The notes below the pieces were generated by a model. It searched no databases. It was not told the origin of the DNA and saw only the letters and a list, made by a program, of their open reading frames with translations. DNA of 64,000 nt, from the NCBI RefSeq assembly GCF_000482325.1, contig NZ_KI535295.1:359060-423059 (forward strand), in the 5' to 3' direction. Source of the DNA: Bacillus sp. UNC438CL73TsuS30. GTDB lineage: Bacteria > Bacillota > Bacilli > Bacillales > Cytobacillaceae. Shown here piece by piece: positions 31,329-40,946 of this stretch (positions are counted from its first letter, which is position 1; the number at the start of each line of letters is the position of its first letter). The position numbers were made by a program, and so were the translations under genes.

Positions 31329-32342
31329 ATGTCGGTTCTACCGAAGAAAAATGATTTGGGATTTTTTGAAATCCGTTTGGAATCCATTGGGGGATTAGGT
31401 GCGAACTTAGCTGGGAAAATGCTAGCAGAAGCAGGTGTATTAGGTCTTGGCTTAAATGGCTCTAATTTTTCGTCCTATGGTTCGGAGAAAAAAGGTTCTC
31501 CAGTGAAAAGTTTTATCCGCTTTTGTGAGCCTGAAGTTCAAATTAGGGACCACAGCCCAATCGAACAGCCACATATAGTAGGTGTTTTCCATGAAGCACT
31601 ATACAAAACGATTAATGTTATCAGCGGCTTAAATGCTGATGGGATTGTATTAGTAAACACAGCAAGAGATTTTGATGAAGTAAAAAAAGATTTAAAACTT
31701 GAATATGGAACGCTTGCCATCGTTGATGCTTTAACGATTTCCGTGGAAGAAAAAACAAAGGTAAATACAGCAATGCTTGGAGCGCTGTATCGAATTTGTG
31801 ATTTCTTGGACCCAGAGTCGATGCGAGATGTGATCCGTAAAACGTTTGAAAAAAAATATCCACATCTTGTAGAACCAAATATTCGCACCTTTAATCGCGG
31901 TTTTGAAGAAGTTCAATTTAAAACCTATCAAGTGCCGGATGGGGCGGAAGGTAAAGCATTTACTCGTCCGCAGCCACTGTTGGGATTTATGACCCAAGAA
32001 ATTGGCGGCGCCATTATTACCCAAGGTAATAGTATTTTAAAAGATTTAAGTGGCTCAAGACAAGGATTTCTGCCGGAATTTAACCGGGATAAATGCATAG
32101 ACTGTGCAGCCTGTGATAATGTTTGTCCAGATTTTTGCTTTGTATGGGAAGAAGGAGAAGATAAACGGGGCCGAAAGCAAATGTTCCTGAAAGGAATTGA
32201 CTATCAATATTGCAAAGGCTGCCTAAAATGTGTAGAAGCATGTCCTACAGCTGCGCTGGGCGATCTGCGTGAAATGATAGGCTATGCAGTTGCAAATCGC
32301 GTTAAGCAAAACTTTCCTTATGTAGCAGGGGGTAGTTACTAA
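31329..32342 (+). CDS. 2-oxoacid:ferredoxin oxidoreductase, fused gamma and delta (ferredoxin) subunits
   Basis: 337 residues. The gamma domain (about 8-195) opens FEIRLESIGGLGANLAGKML and includes NGSNFSSYGSEKKGSPVKSF; the C-terminal delta part (about 235-325) has two 4Fe-4S motifs, CIDCAACDNVCPDFC from C256 and CKGCLKCVEACP from C295. Together with the next gene it gives a complete enzyme that decarboxylates a 2-oxoacid to the acyl-CoA while reducing ferredoxin. ATG follows GGGAGGGG; the TAA shares a base with the next ATG. Pyruvate, 2-ketoisovalerate or another 2-oxoacid may be the substrate. Confidence 0.88.
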   Translation: MSVLPKKNDLGFFEIRLESIGGLGANLAGKMLAEAGVLGLGLNGSNFSSYGSEKKGSPVKSFIRFCEPEVQIRDHSPIEQPHIVGVFHEALYKTINVISGLNADGIVLVNTARDFDEVKKDLKLEYGTLAIVDALTISVEEKTKVNTAMLGALYRICDFLDPESMRDVIRKTFEKKYPHLVEPNIRTFNRGFEEVQFKTYQVPDGAEGKAFTRPQPLLGFMTQEIGGAIITQGNSILKDLSGSRQGFLPEFNRDKCIDCAACDNVCPDFCFVWEEGEDKRGRKQMFLKGIDYQYCKGCLKCVEACPTAALGDLREMIGYAVANRVKQNFPYVAGGSY

Positions 32343-34636
32343 TGGCAATTTTAGAAGATAAATTATTGACAAATCAGGTTGCTGAACAATTATCAACCTT
32401 TGAATCTGGAAACGAAATGGCAGCGATGGCTGCTGCTCAAATCAACTATCACATCATGGGTTATTTCCCAATTACACCATCAACAGAAGTAGCCCAATTT
32501 TTAGATCAAATGAAAACGCGGGGAGAGCATGATATCAAATTAATTCCTGCAGATGGAGAGCATGGTTCAGCGGGAATTTGTTACGGTGCCGCAGCAACAG
32601 GTGCCAGGGTATTCAATGCGACAAGTGCAAATGGATTCCTTTATATGATTGAACAGCTGCCGGTTCAAGCTGGTACACGCTTCCCAATGGTGATGAACCT
32701 TGTGACTCGTGCTGTCAGTGGGCCGCTAGATATTAGAGGTGATCATTCCGATTTATATTATGGCTTGAATATTGGCTGGGTCATTTTAACAGCCAAAACT
32801 CCCCAAGCAGTTTACGACATGAATATTATTGCACTTAAAATTGCAGAACATTCTAAAGTCCGCTTGCCGGTTATTGTTGCTTACGATGGCTTTTTTACTT
32901 CCCATCAAAAACGCAGAGTTGAATATTTCAAAGACCGGCGTGTAGTTCAACAATTTGTAGGGGATTGTCCAACTGATTATCATTTTATTAGGGACCCGCA
33001 AAAACCGGTTACTATTGGAGCCCACATGAATGGGCAGGACTTGATGAATAACCATTTCCAGCAATCAGAAGCGTTATACAATGCGGGGGAAGTCTTTAAG
33101 GAGGTTGCAGCGGAATATGCAAAACTATCCGGAAGAGAATATCCCGTTCTTGATTTATATAAAATGGAAGATGCTGAGGTTGCCTTATTCCTATTAAACT
33201 CTGCTGCCGAATCGGCAAAGGATGTTGTTGACGGGTTACGGGCAAAAGGAATCAAAGCTGGTGTAATCAGTCTCAATATCATTCGTCCATTTCCTGCAAA
33301 GGAAATTCGGGAAGCACTAAAAAATGTGAAAGCCTTATTAGTTGGTGAACGTGCCGATTCATATGGTGCGCATGGACCAAATTTAACACATGAAGTGAAG
33401 TCTGCGCTTCAAGACGACAAAGCCAATCAAACGATTGTCTTAAGTCGCGTGTTTGGACTTGGTGGGAAAGATTTTTATGCTAGTGATGCACAGGAATTTT
33501 TCAACTTCACGATTGATGCAATGGAAAAGGGGTATGCTGAGAAGCCATTTGATTACTATGGAAATATTCCTGGGAACCTGGAAAAGATTCTTAAGCCCGT
33601 TATTTCCCCGCAGCATGGGGATGTTTATAAATCGGGATTAATTGAAGTGAAAATGGATGAAGAAACAAATAAATTAAAGGTGAAAATCCCGCCGCTCCGA
33701 GCCTTAACAGGTAAACCGAAACGAATTGCCTCCGGCCATGGAGCCTGCCCAGGCTGTGGAATTTTTGCAGGTCTTGAACTGTTTTTTAAAGGAATTGAAG
33801 GAGATATTGTCACGCTTTTCCAAACTGGCTGTGCCTATGTTACGACTACTGCTTATCCGCATAGTTCACATAAGCAAACCATGATGCACAATTTATTCCA
33901 AAACGGGGCAGCTACACTTTCGGGAACAGTTGAAGCCTTTATGGAATTGAAGCGCCGGGGGGAAATTCAAGTATCGGATGATGCCACATTTGTTATGATT
34001 ACTGGTGACGGCGGCATGGATATTGGAATGGGCTCTGCAATTGGTACAGCCCTTCGCGGCCATAAACTGATCATGCTTGAATATGATAATGAAGGCTACA
34101 TGAATACGGGTTCGCAAATGTCTTATTCCACTCCACTTGGCCATATGACGAGCACATCGGGGGTAGGAAAGGCACAGCGCGGGAAAGCCTTTCATCATAA
34201 GGATACTGCTCAAATCATGGCAGCTACGAATATTCCATATGTGTTTACAGGGTCTGAAGCATTCCCGCAAGATTTGATTAAAAAGGGAGCAAAGGCTCAG
34301 TGGTATGCCCAAAATGTTGGGACTGTTTATGGAAAAATCTTGATTACTTGTCCATTAAATTGGAAATCGGATGACCGATACGGAACAACTATTGTAGAAG
34401 CAGCTGTAAACTCCTGTTTCTTTCCACTTTATGAGGTGGAACAGGGAGTGACAAATATTACCTATAATCCAGAAGAGAAAAACAAACGGATTCCTCTTGC
34501 TGATTGGCTAAAATATATGGGGAAGACAAAGCATCTTTTAAAAGATGAAAACAAACCAATATTGGAAGAATTTGAAGCTGAAGTAGAAAAAAGATGGCAG
34601 CGGTTAAGAGCCAAGCATGAAAACCCTATGTTATAA
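32342..34636 (+). CDS. 2-oxoacid:ferredoxin oxidoreductase, fused alpha and beta subunits
   Basis: 764 residues. The N-terminal alpha part (about 15-410) has GYFPITPSTEVAQFLDQM, DGEHGSAGICYGAAATGARV and DIRGDHSDLY; the C-terminal beta part (about 440-740) has a CPGCG motif (C469) and the thiamine-diphosphate motif GDGGMDIGMGSAIGTAL followed by EYDNEGYMNTGSQ (from G555). Separate alpha and beta polypeptides are commoner in bacilli, so the (gamma-delta)(alpha-beta) two-gene layout is notable. A terminator follows. Confidence 0.88.
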   Translation: MAILEDKLLTNQVAEQLSTFESGNEMAAMAAAQINYHIMGYFPITPSTEVAQFLDQMKTRGEHDIKLIPADGEHGSAGICYGAAATGARVFNATSANGFLYMIEQLPVQAGTRFPMVMNLVTRAVSGPLDIRGDHSDLYYGLNIGWVILTAKTPQAVYDMNIIALKIAEHSKVRLPVIVAYDGFFTSHQKRRVEYFKDRRVVQQFVGDCPTDYHFIRDPQKPVTIGAHMNGQDLMNNHFQQSEALYNAGEVFKEVAAEYAKLSGREYPVLDLYKMEDAEVALFLLNSAAESAKDVVDGLRAKGIKAGVISLNIIRPFPAKEIREALKNVKALLVGERADSYGAHGPNLTHEVKSALQDDKANQTIVLSRVFGLGGKDFYASDAQEFFNFTIDAMEKGYAEKPFDYYGNIPGNLEKILKPVISPQHGDVYKSGLIEVKMDEETNKLKVKIPPLRALTGKPKRIASGHGACPGCGIFAGLELFFKGIEGDIVTLFQTGCAYVTTTAYPHSSHKQTMMHNLFQNGAATLSGTVEAFMELKRRGEIQVSDDATFVMITGDGGMDIGMGSAIGTALRGHKLIMLEYDNEGYMNTGSQMSYSTPLGHMTSTSGVGKAQRGKAFHHKDTAQIMAATNIPYVFTGSEAFPQDLIKKGAKAQWYAQNVGTVYGKILITCPLNWKSDDRYGTTIVEAAVNSCFFPLYEVEQGVTNITYNPEEKNKRIPLADWLKYMGKTKHLLKDENKPILEEFEAEVEKRWQRLRAKHENPML

Positions 34637-34644
34637 GTGAAGGA

Positions 34645-34673
34645 AGGCAAAACGCTTAGCGTTTTGCCTTTTT
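34645..34673 (+). terminator. Terminator of the oxidoreductase operon
   Basis: AGGCAAAACGCT and AGCGTTTTGCCT pair perfectly, followed by TTTTT. Confidence 0.85.
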
Positions 34674-34782
34674 ATAGTAGAAAAGGAGTACTATAAAGGA
34701 TTTTTGTTCTATAATGTAGAATATATAAACTTATAATATGATGAGTGGAGCTACATTATTGGAAGTCGTGGGGTGGCATTAC

Positions 34783-35961
34783 GTGGAAAAGCAAGTTCAG
34801 CAAAAAGATGCTTTACCTTTAAATGAAGAGGGTAATATACATATAGAAGAAAATAGGAATACCCACGTTGGGATTAGAAATACCCCGAAGTATCCATTTC
34901 TTGAAGAATTAAGGAAACTAAAAAAAAGTGAACGGAAGTATAGAATGATTTTTGAGGATTCGATTGACGGGCTCCTCTTATGGAATAATCAATATCAGAT
35001 TGTCGATCTTAATAGCAGTGCAGAAGACATGTTTGATCTCACTAAAGACCTTTTGATTGGCAAGGATCTTTTGGGATTATTCAGTGAAACTAAGATCAAA
35101 CAAGAAATCATCAAACATGTTGAACAAGTAATGGATAAAGGGAAGCATTCTTCGACGATTATCATTGAATCAGAAGAAGGCCAAAAAAGATATTTTGACT
35201 ATTCATCAAAACACGAGATTGTTGAGGGCTTAAATTTTACTGTTATTAAAGATATTACTGAAAAAATGGAAATACAGGAGCAGCTTCGTAAATCAGATAC
35301 GTTAAACGTAATAGGAGAGCTTGCTGCCGGGATTGCGCATGAAATTCGTAATCCAATGACGGCCTTAAAGGGGTTTATTCAATTACTTGAAGGCAGTATT
35401 AAATCAGAGCATGAAATGTATTATCAAGTTATAACGTCAGAATTACAGCGTATCGATTCAATTATTAATGAATTTTTAATTTTAGCAAAGCCGCAGGCAA
35501 AACGGTTTCAGGAAAAAGATATTAAACAAATAATGAAGGAAACGGTTGACCTTCTGAATGCTCAAGCAGTCTTGCATAATGTACAATTTATTACGAGCTA
35601 TGAGAACAAGCTTCCGCTTATTTTTTGTGAACCGAATCAATTAAAAAAGGTTTTTATCAATATTATCAAAAATGCGATAGAAGTAATGCCAGATGGTGGT
35701 AATATCTTAATTAAAATCAACCAAACAGAAAATAACCAAATTCGGATTTCGATCTCCGATGAAGGGATGGGGATTCCGGAAGAAAAAATAAAAAAACTAG
35801 GTGAACCTTTTTATACGACTAAGGAACGGGGAACCGGCCTAGGTTTAATGGTAAGTTACCGGATTATTGAAGAACATCAGGGAATCATTCAAATTGAAAG
35901 TGAATTAGGGAAGGGAACCACTTTTACTATTACCCTGCCGCTCTTAGCAACTTCAAAATGA
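34783..35961 (+). CDS. Soluble PAS-domain histidine kinase (KinE-like position)
   Basis: About 392 residues. A GTG at 34783 after GGGGTGG is preferred, since the ATG at 34738 overlaps a TATAAT box; uncertain. One PAS domain (about 45-160: YRMIFEDSIDGLLLWNNQYQ), a HisKA dimerisation domain with phospho-acceptor in GIAHEIRNPMTALKGF, and an HATPase domain with NIIKNAIEVM, SDEGMGIPEE and GTGLGLMVSY. No membrane spans. The neighbouring methionine-salvage genes place it where kinE lies in B. subtilis, so it may feed the Spo0A phosphorelay; KinE itself is longer. No response regulator is adjacent. Confidence 0.85.
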   Translation: MEKQVQQKDALPLNEEGNIHIEENRNTHVGIRNTPKYPFLEELRKLKKSERKYRMIFEDSIDGLLLWNNQYQIVDLNSSAEDMFDLTKDLLIGKDLLGLFSETKIKQEIIKHVEQVMDKGKHSSTIIIESEEGQKRYFDYSSKHEIVEGLNFTVIKDITEKMEIQEQLRKSDTLNVIGELAAGIAHEIRNPMTALKGFIQLLEGSIKSEHEMYYQVITSELQRIDSIINEFLILAKPQAKRFQEKDIKQIMKETVDLLNAQAVLHNVQFITSYENKLPLIFCEPNQLKKVFINIIKNAIEVMPDGGNILIKINQTENNQIRISISDEGMGIPEEKIKKLGEPFYTTKERGTGLGLMVSYRIIEEHQGIIQIESELGKGTTFTITLPLLATSK

Positions 35962-35989
35962 AAAAGCAATCCGGACGGATTGCTTTTTC
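35960..35989. terminator. Bidirectional terminator between the kinase gene and mtnK
   Basis: GAAAAAGCAATCC and GGATTGCTTTTTC form a strong stem with T runs on both strands. Confidence 0.85.
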
Positions 35990-37176
35990 TATTTTATCGT
36001 TTCTTTTACAACAGTGATGAATTCAGTCAACCCTTTTATATCCTTCCGTCGTTTAATGAGTAATCTCCCTAATTCCAATGATTTTCTTTTTGCGATTAAT
36101 CTGCCGTTTTCATCTTCAATACGGTCCAAATCAGCTACATGGGCAAGGCCAATTGTTCTTCGAATCAATTCACAGCCTGCAAATCCAAGGGCATCCTCAA
36201 AGTATTTTGAGACAACGTGGTTCAAAAATAATTGGGTATTTACTAAATTCTCTTTATTTTCTACTTCCCAAAGGCGGCTGAATTCTTTATGAAAAACATT
36301 CCAGACCGTTTCGACATGGTTAATAAAGATATTGCGTTTATTATTATTAACAATGACTTGGAACAGTAAATTTGCAAATACCTGCCCTATATCAAATCCA
36401 GCAGGACCATAATAAGCAAATTCCGGATCAATCACTTTTGTCTCGGAGTTATTTGCGAACATACTTCCTGTGTGTAAATCACCATGAAGAAGAACTTCTG
36501 CTTCTGTTAAAAAACTTTTTTTCAACACGGAAACATGAAAGATTAACTCGTCGTCATTCCAAAGGGATTTAACATCATCTCGCAAACCCTCTTCAAATTC
36601 ATTCGTTTCAGCCTCATAATAAGGATCCGTAAAAATAAGGTCTTCTGTTATATTGCATAGTTCCGGATTAATAAATTTTTGTACCTGTTCCTTTTTTGCT
36701 GCTGGTCCTAACCCATAATCGGAGGTGTAAAATAATGTTTTTGCTAAATATTCACCAAGATGCTGTGAAATTAAGGGATAGGTTTCCCCATTGATAAATC
36801 CTGTTCGTGCAATGGCAAGATGGGAAAGGTCCTCCATCACAGTTACGGCTAATAAATCATTGGTATAATAAACTTCCGGTACGTAGGCTGGTGCTAGATG
36901 ACCAAATATTTTTAAAGCGTCGGCTTCGATTTTTGCTCTTTTAACGGTCAACGGCCAGCTTTCTCCAACAACTTTCGCATAGGGTAGTGCTTGCTTAATA
37001 ATAATACTTTTACTGCTATTTTGCTCTACGAGATGAAAAACTAAGTTTAAGTTCCCATCCCCAATCTCCTTACAGGTTAATTGGGACTCTGCATCAAATA
37101 TATTCAGTTCTAATGCTAGCTGGACTGCGGTGGTTTCTGTTAATGGCTGGTATGCTTCTAGATTTAAAATACTCAT
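35989..37176 (-). CDS. mtnK: 5-methylthioribose kinase
   Basis: 395 residues, the family length. It phosphorylates 5-methylthioribose, the first committed step of methionine salvage. An APH-like kinase fold is visible: IGDGNLNLVFHLVEQ (nucleotide loop), SIIIKQALPYAKVVGESWPL, catalytic VLLHGDLHTGSMFANN and metal-binding VIDPEFAYYGPAGFDIGQ. The ATG follows an AGGAGG site. A SAM-I riboswitch and terminator lie in its leader. mtnA, normally its operon partner in B. subtilis, is not in the window. Confidence 0.95.
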   Translation of the reverse strand: MSILNLEAYQPLTETTAVQLALELNIFDAESQLTCKEIGDGNLNLVFHLVEQNSSKSIIIKQALPYAKVVGESWPLTVKRAKIEADALKIFGHLAPAYVPEVYYTNDLLAVTVMEDLSHLAIARTGFINGETYPLISQHLGEYLAKTLFYTSDYGLGPAAKKEQVQKFINPELCNITEDLIFTDPYYEAETNEFEEGLRDDVKSLWNDDELIFHVSVLKKSFLTEAEVLLHGDLHTGSMFANNSETKVIDPEFAYYGPAGFDIGQVFANLLFQVIVNNNKRNIFINHVETVWNVFHKEFSRLWEVENKENLVNTQLFLNHVVSKYFEDALGFAGCELIRRTIGLAHVADLDRIEDENGRLIAKRKSLELGRLLIKRRKDIKGLTEFITVVKETIK

Positions 37177-37210
37177 GATTTATTCCTCCTGTTTATTAGA
37201 GGCTTTTTCA

Positions 37211-37245
37211 AAAGAAAAAAGCCTCTTTCTCATCTGAAAGAGGCT
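37211..37245 (-). terminator. Riboswitch-controlled terminator of mtnK
   Basis: On the minus strand GCCTCTTTC and GAAAGAGGC pair, followed by six T. It is the expression platform of the upstream riboswitch. Confidence 0.85.
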
Positions 37246-37274
37246 AAAGGACAATTGTTTTTTGTTCTTCGCAC

Positions 37275-37426
37275 CTCTTATCTCTCAGAAAGTGATCTTT
37301 CTGTTGGAATTAGCACCGTGCCTTGTGGGGGTATTCCCGGCGCAGTTGCGCCCCATTTTACAATGGAATTACGGTCGGTTGCTGGGCTTCAAAGGGCCAA
37401 ATCCCTCAGCCAGCTCGTGATAAGAG
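37275..37426 (-). ncRNA. SAM-I riboswitch (S box) of mtnK
   Basis: Minus-strand reading shows the P1 strand CTCTTATC at 37426-37419, GGCTGAGGGA, TGAAGCCCAGCAACC, GGTGCTAATTCC, then the closing GAGAGATAAGAG. All core S-box elements are present and in order. Binding of S-adenosylmethionine should favour the terminator at 37211-37245 and shut off mtnK. Confidence 0.93.
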
Positions 37427-37460
37427 AAAATCTAATTTTCATTTTTTTCAATATGTTGAA

Positions 37461-37490
37461 ATAATAACAGTAATATAATAATAGTGTCAA
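37461..37490 (-). promoter_or_regulatory. Promoter of the mtnK leader
   Basis: On the minus strand TTGACA (37490-37485) and TATTAT (37466-37461) are 18 bases apart, about 40 bases upstream of the riboswitch. Confidence 0.6.
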
Positions 37491-37638
37491 TATTTTTTAA
37501 AATTATTTATAATATTCAGGTTTTCTATCTTTGAAAATTGGAAATTGCTGAATTTTTACTTTACAAGCTGTTATAAAAGTAATATCATTACTGACTAGAA
37601 TTTCAATAATAATTTACTTTTTAAGCAGGTGAGAACAT

Positions 37639-38817
37639 TTGAACACTTTTCCACCATCAAATCTATTAGAAAATCTACCGAAACAATTTTTTGCGTCCTT
37701 AGTAAAAAAAGTGGGGCAGTACATTAAATCAGGTCACGATGTTATTAACTTAGGCCAGGGTAACCCTGATCAACCAACCCCAAAACATATTGTTGAGAAG
37801 CTAAAAGAAGCCGCCGAGAAACCGATAAATCATAAATATTCACCTTTTCAAGGTTATCAATATTTAAAGCAGGCGGCAGCAGAATTTTATCAAAGGGAAT
37901 ATGGTGTTTCTGTTAACCCCGACAAAGAAATCGCGATTTTATTTGGCGGAAAAGCAGGTCTGGTTGAATTACCGTTATGCCTGTTAAATCCCGGAGATAC
38001 CATCCTAGTCCCCGACCCCGGATATCCGGATTATTGGTCCGGAGTAGCCCTTGCACAGGCAAAAATGGTTACAATGCCCTTAAGGGAAAAAAATCACTTT
38101 TTACCTGATTATGAGGAATTAACACAAGAAGCTTTAATAAATGCAAAATTAATGTTTCTTAACTATCCAAATAATCCTACTGGAGCGACCGCAACAGAGG
38201 AGTTTTTCACTGAAACCGTTAAGCTAGCAAATGAACATAGTCTTTGTGTTGTCCATGATTTTGCTTATGGTGCAATTGGCTTTGACGGGGAAAAACCTCT
38301 AAGCTTTTTACAGGTGGAAGGAGCAAAAGAGGTTGGAATCGAAATCTATACATTGTCTAAAACTTATAATATGGCTGGCTGGCGTGTTGGGTTTGCTGTA
38401 GGAAATGAAAGTATCATTTCTTCAATTGAGCTTTTGCAGGATCACTTATATGTTAGTCTGTTTGGCGCCGTACAGGAAGCAGCTGCTGAAGCATTAACGG
38501 GACCGCAGGATTGTGTCCGGGAGCAAAACCAGCTGTATGAGCGAAGACGGAATATTTTAATTGATGGACTTCGAACAATTGGCTGGGAGGTAACTGCACC
38601 GAAAGGCTCCTTTTTTGCCTGGTTAAAGGTTCCCGCTGGATTTACCTCTGAGGAATTTGCAAATCTTCTACTTGACCAAGCCCATATTATGGTTGCGCCC
38701 GGGATTGGCTTTGGCAGCTTTGGTGAAGGCTATGTTCGTGTTGGGTTATTAACAGACGAGGAGAGGCTTAAAGAAGCTGTCAGAAGAATAAGTTCCTTAG
38801 AAATTTTCAAAAAATAG
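37639..38817 (+). CDS. mtnE: Methionine-salvage aminotransferase
   Basis: 392 residues starting with TTG at 37639 after AGGTGAG. A fold-type I aminotransferase: NLGQGNPDQPTPKHIVEKL, VPDPGYPDYWSG, LNYPNNPTGATA, the PLP lysine at about K241 in TLSKTYNMAGWRVGF, and a GEGYVRVG C-terminal arginine motif. MtnE transaminates 2-keto-4-methylthiobutyrate to methionine, the last step of salvage. The paralogue at 5833 has the same core but lies elsewhere. No riboswitch precedes this gene, unlike mtnK and mtnW on either side. Confidence 0.9.
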   Translation: MNTFPPSNLLENLPKQFFASLVKKVGQYIKSGHDVINLGQGNPDQPTPKHIVEKLKEAAEKPINHKYSPFQGYQYLKQAAAEFYQREYGVSVNPDKEIAILFGGKAGLVELPLCLLNPGDTILVPDPGYPDYWSGVALAQAKMVTMPLREKNHFLPDYEELTQEALINAKLMFLNYPNNPTGATATEEFFTETVKLANEHSLCVVHDFAYGAIGFDGEKPLSFLQVEGAKEVGIEIYTLSKTYNMAGWRVGFAVGNESIISSIELLQDHLYVSLFGAVQEAAAEALTGPQDCVREQNQLYERRRNILIDGLRTIGWEVTAPKGSFFAWLKVPAGFTSEEFANLLLDQAHIMVAPGIGFGSFGEGYVRVGLLTDEERLKEAVRRISSLEIFKK

Positions 38818-38846
38818 TTGACAGATTTTTTTTTTCTTGGGATAAT
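38818..38846 (+). promoter_or_regulatory. Promoter of the mtnWXBD leader
   Basis: TTGACA (38818-38823) begins right after the mtnE stop; GATAAT (38841-38846) follows at 17-base spacing. This gives a leader starting just upstream of the riboswitch. Confidence 0.7.
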
Positions 38847-38892
38847 CCTTTATAAAGTTAAGCAACGTTTAAAAGTGAATATAACGAATGTT

Positions 38893-39003
38893 TTCTTATC
38901 AAGAGCAGGCGGAGGGACCAGCCCTATGAAGCCCGGCAACCGACTTACCCAAAATGGTAAGCACGGTGCTAAATCTTGCAGCAAAAAGCTGAAAGATGAG
39001 AAG
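38893..39003 (+). ncRNA. SAM-I riboswitch (S box) of mtnW
   Basis: CTTATCAAGAGCAGGCGGAG, GACCAGCCCTATGAAGCCC, GGCAACCG, CACGGTGCTAAATC and the closing GATGAGAAG are all present in order. It is shorter than the mtnK copy because P3 is reduced. It controls the terminator immediately downstream. Confidence 0.93.
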
Positions 39004-39022
39004 ATGTTAGTTTCGAATGCTA

Positions 39023-39050
39023 ACCTCTTCTTTTCGAAGAGGTTTTTTAT
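39023..39050 (+). terminator. Riboswitch-controlled terminator of mtnW
   Basis: AACCTCTTC and GAAGAGGTT pair around TTTTC, then TTTT. Upstream GAGAAGATGTTAG can pair with the terminator's left arm as the antiterminator. Confidence 0.85.
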
Positions 39051-39074
39051 ATAACGAAAGGTAGTTGAACATCT

Positions 39075-40280
39075 ATGACTGAAATCATTGCTACATACCT
39101 ACTTAATGGGGAAAAAAATCCAGAAAAAAAAGCGGAGGAAATTGCACTAGGACTAACAGTAGGTTCCTGGACCAATCTGCCTGAACTTGAAAAAGATCAA
39201 TTGCGCAAACATAAGGGCAGGGTGGTGTCCATTGAAGACTGGCGTTTAGATAAACCGTCAGTTATCCGGATTGCCTACCCAACCGTTAATTTTTCAAATG
39301 ATTTACCGGCTATTCTAACGACTGTGTTTGGAAAACTGTCCCTCGATGGGAAAATTAAACTCCTTGATTTAGAGTTTGGTCAAGAATTAAAAAAGCAGTT
39401 TCCTGGACCTAGATTTGGAATTGAAGGCATTCGTGAAAAGGTAGGTGTCCATGGTCGTCCCCTGTTAATGAGCATCTTCAAAGGGGTACTGGGAAAAGAT
39501 CTGGCTTTTCTAGCGGAACAATTGAAACAGCAAGCACTTGGCGGAGTAGACCTGGTAAAGGATGATGAAATTCTTTTTGAAAATGAACTTACACCATTTG
39601 AAAAAAGAATTACAGAGGGTAAAAAAGTTCTACAAGCGGTTTACGAAGAGACAGGGCATAGAACCTTGTATGCAGTAAATTTAACGGGCAGAACATCACA
39701 ACTTAAGGATAAAGCCAGAAGGGCTGCAGATCTTGGAGCTGACCTATTATTATTTAATGTGTTTTCTTATGGCCTTGATGTCCTACAGGAATTAAGGGAG
39801 GATGAGGGCATTGGATTACCATTGATGGCACATCCTGCGGTAAGCGGTGCGTTAACATCCTCATCGCATTATGGACTATCCCATTCTTTATTACTCGGAA
39901 AGCTGTTACGCTATGCGGGTGCAGATTTGTCATTATTCCCGTCACCATACGGAACGGTTGCTTTAGATAAACCTCTAGCTTTATCGATAGCGGATGAGCT
40001 TACAAAAGAAGATACTTTTAAGACAGCATTTCCTGTCCCTTCTGCTGGAATCCATCCGGGGTTGGTTCCACTGTTAATTCGTGATTTTGGTGTAAATTCC
40101 GTTATCAATGCAGGCGGCGGTGTTCATGGACATCCAGATGGAGCAAAAGGCGGCGGAACAGCTTTCAGGCAGGCAATTGATACCAAATTAAAAGGTGATT
40201 CTTTGGTGGAAGGTGCTAAAGTTTATCCGGAGCTTAAAAAAGCTCTTGAATTATGGGGGAATGCGGAGGTTACGGTGTAA
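39075..40280 (+). CDS. mtnW: 2,3-diketo-5-methylthiopentyl-1-phosphate enolase (RuBisCO-like)
   Basis: 401 residues of the RuBisCO-like type IV group. MtnW enolises 2,3-diketo-5-methylthiopentyl-1-phosphate. The RuBisCO barrel loop around [11 protein letters not shown] keeps the lysine-Asp-Asp triad (KDDE) for Mg2+ binding, and [20 protein letters not shown] is the phosphate-binding end. ATG follows AAAGGTAG. First gene of the mtnWXBD operon behind an S box; its stop overlaps the mtnX ATG. Confidence 0.95.
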   Translation: MTEIIATYLLNGEKNPEKKAEEIALGLTVGSWTNLPELEKDQLRKHKGRVVSIEDWRLDKPSVIRIAYPTVNFSNDLPAILTTVFGKLSLDGKIKLLDLEFGQELKKQFPGPRFGIEGIREKVGVHGRPLLMSIFKGVLGKDLAFLAEQLKQQALGGVDLVKDDEILFENELTPFEKRITEGKKVLQAVYEETGHRTLYAVNLTGRTSQLKDKARRAADLGADLLLFNVFSYGLDVLQELREDEGIGLPLMAHPAVSGALTSSSHYGLSHSLLLGKLLRYAGADLSLFPSPYGTVALDKPLALSIADELTKEDTFKTAFPVPSAGIHPGLVPLLIRDFGVNSVINAGGGVHGHPDGAKGGGTAFRQAIDTKLKGDSLVEGAKVYPELKKALELWGNAEVTV

Positions 40281-40945
40281 TGACGAAACCTGTAATTTAT
40301 TGTGATTTTGACGGGACGGTTACCGAGAGTGACAACATTATTGCCATTATGAAAAGATTTGCACCTCCCGGATGGGAAGCAATAAAGGATCAAATTTTAT
40401 CACAGCAAATATCAATATGTGAAGGGGTAGGAAAATTATTTTCGTTATTGCCAAGTGATTGGAAAGATGAAATTACCGCATTTGCGATTGAAAATGCGGT
40501 AATTCGACCGGGTTTCAAAGAATTTGTTGAATTTGCCCGCAGTGAAAAAATCCCATTCTACATAATTAGTGGTGGAATTGACTTTTTTCTTCATCCGATT
40601 CTAGAGGAGTTCGGTCCCTTTGATGGAGTTTATTGCAATGGGTCAAATTTTTCCGGTGAAACAATCGAAATTTTATGGCCGCATGAATGTGATAAACTAT
40701 GCAGCAATCAATGCGGCTGTTGTAAGCCGAGTATTATTCGACAATTAAACCTAGAAGAAGATCCTTTCAAAATTGTCATCGGTGACTCTGTTACCGATTT
40801 AGAAGCAGCAAAACAGGCGGACTTTGTGCTGGCAAGGGATTTGCTTCAGGAAAAATGTGTTGAGTGGGGAATTAATCACCGGGGGTTCAATACGTTCTTT
40901 GATTGTATCGAAGAAATAAAAAAAGAATTGGGGTGGATGAGATAA
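40280..40945 (+). CDS. mtnX: 2-hydroxy-3-keto-5-methylthiopentenyl-1-phosphate phosphatase
   Basis: 221 residues from the ATG at 40280, which overlaps the mtnW stop and follows GGAGGT; a longer GTG-type frame would lie inside mtnW. HAD superfamily motifs: [10 protein letters not shown] (I, nucleophile Asp), ISGG (II) and [12 protein letters not shown] (IV). A Cys-rich insert ([12 protein letters not shown]) is typical of MtnX. It removes phosphate from the MtnW product; together MtnW and MtnX replace the fused MtnC of other bacteria. Confidence 0.94.
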   Translation: MTKPVIYCDFDGTVTESDNIIAIMKRFAPPGWEAIKDQILSQQISICEGVGKLFSLLPSDWKDEITAFAIENAVIRPGFKEFVEFARSEKIPFYIISGGIDFFLHPILEEFGPFDGVYCNGSNFSGETIEILWPHECDKLCSNQCGCCKPSIIRQLNLEEDPFKIVIGDSVTDLEAAKQADFVLARDLLQEKCVEWGINHRGFNTFFDCIEEIKKELGWMR

Positions 40946-40946
40946 A

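Noticed and set aside
37255..37464. 69-residue ORF
   Set aside because: It is antisense to the mtnK SAM-I riboswitch.
38818..39054. 78-residue ORF
   Set aside because: It covers the mtnW riboswitch and terminator; no ribosome site.
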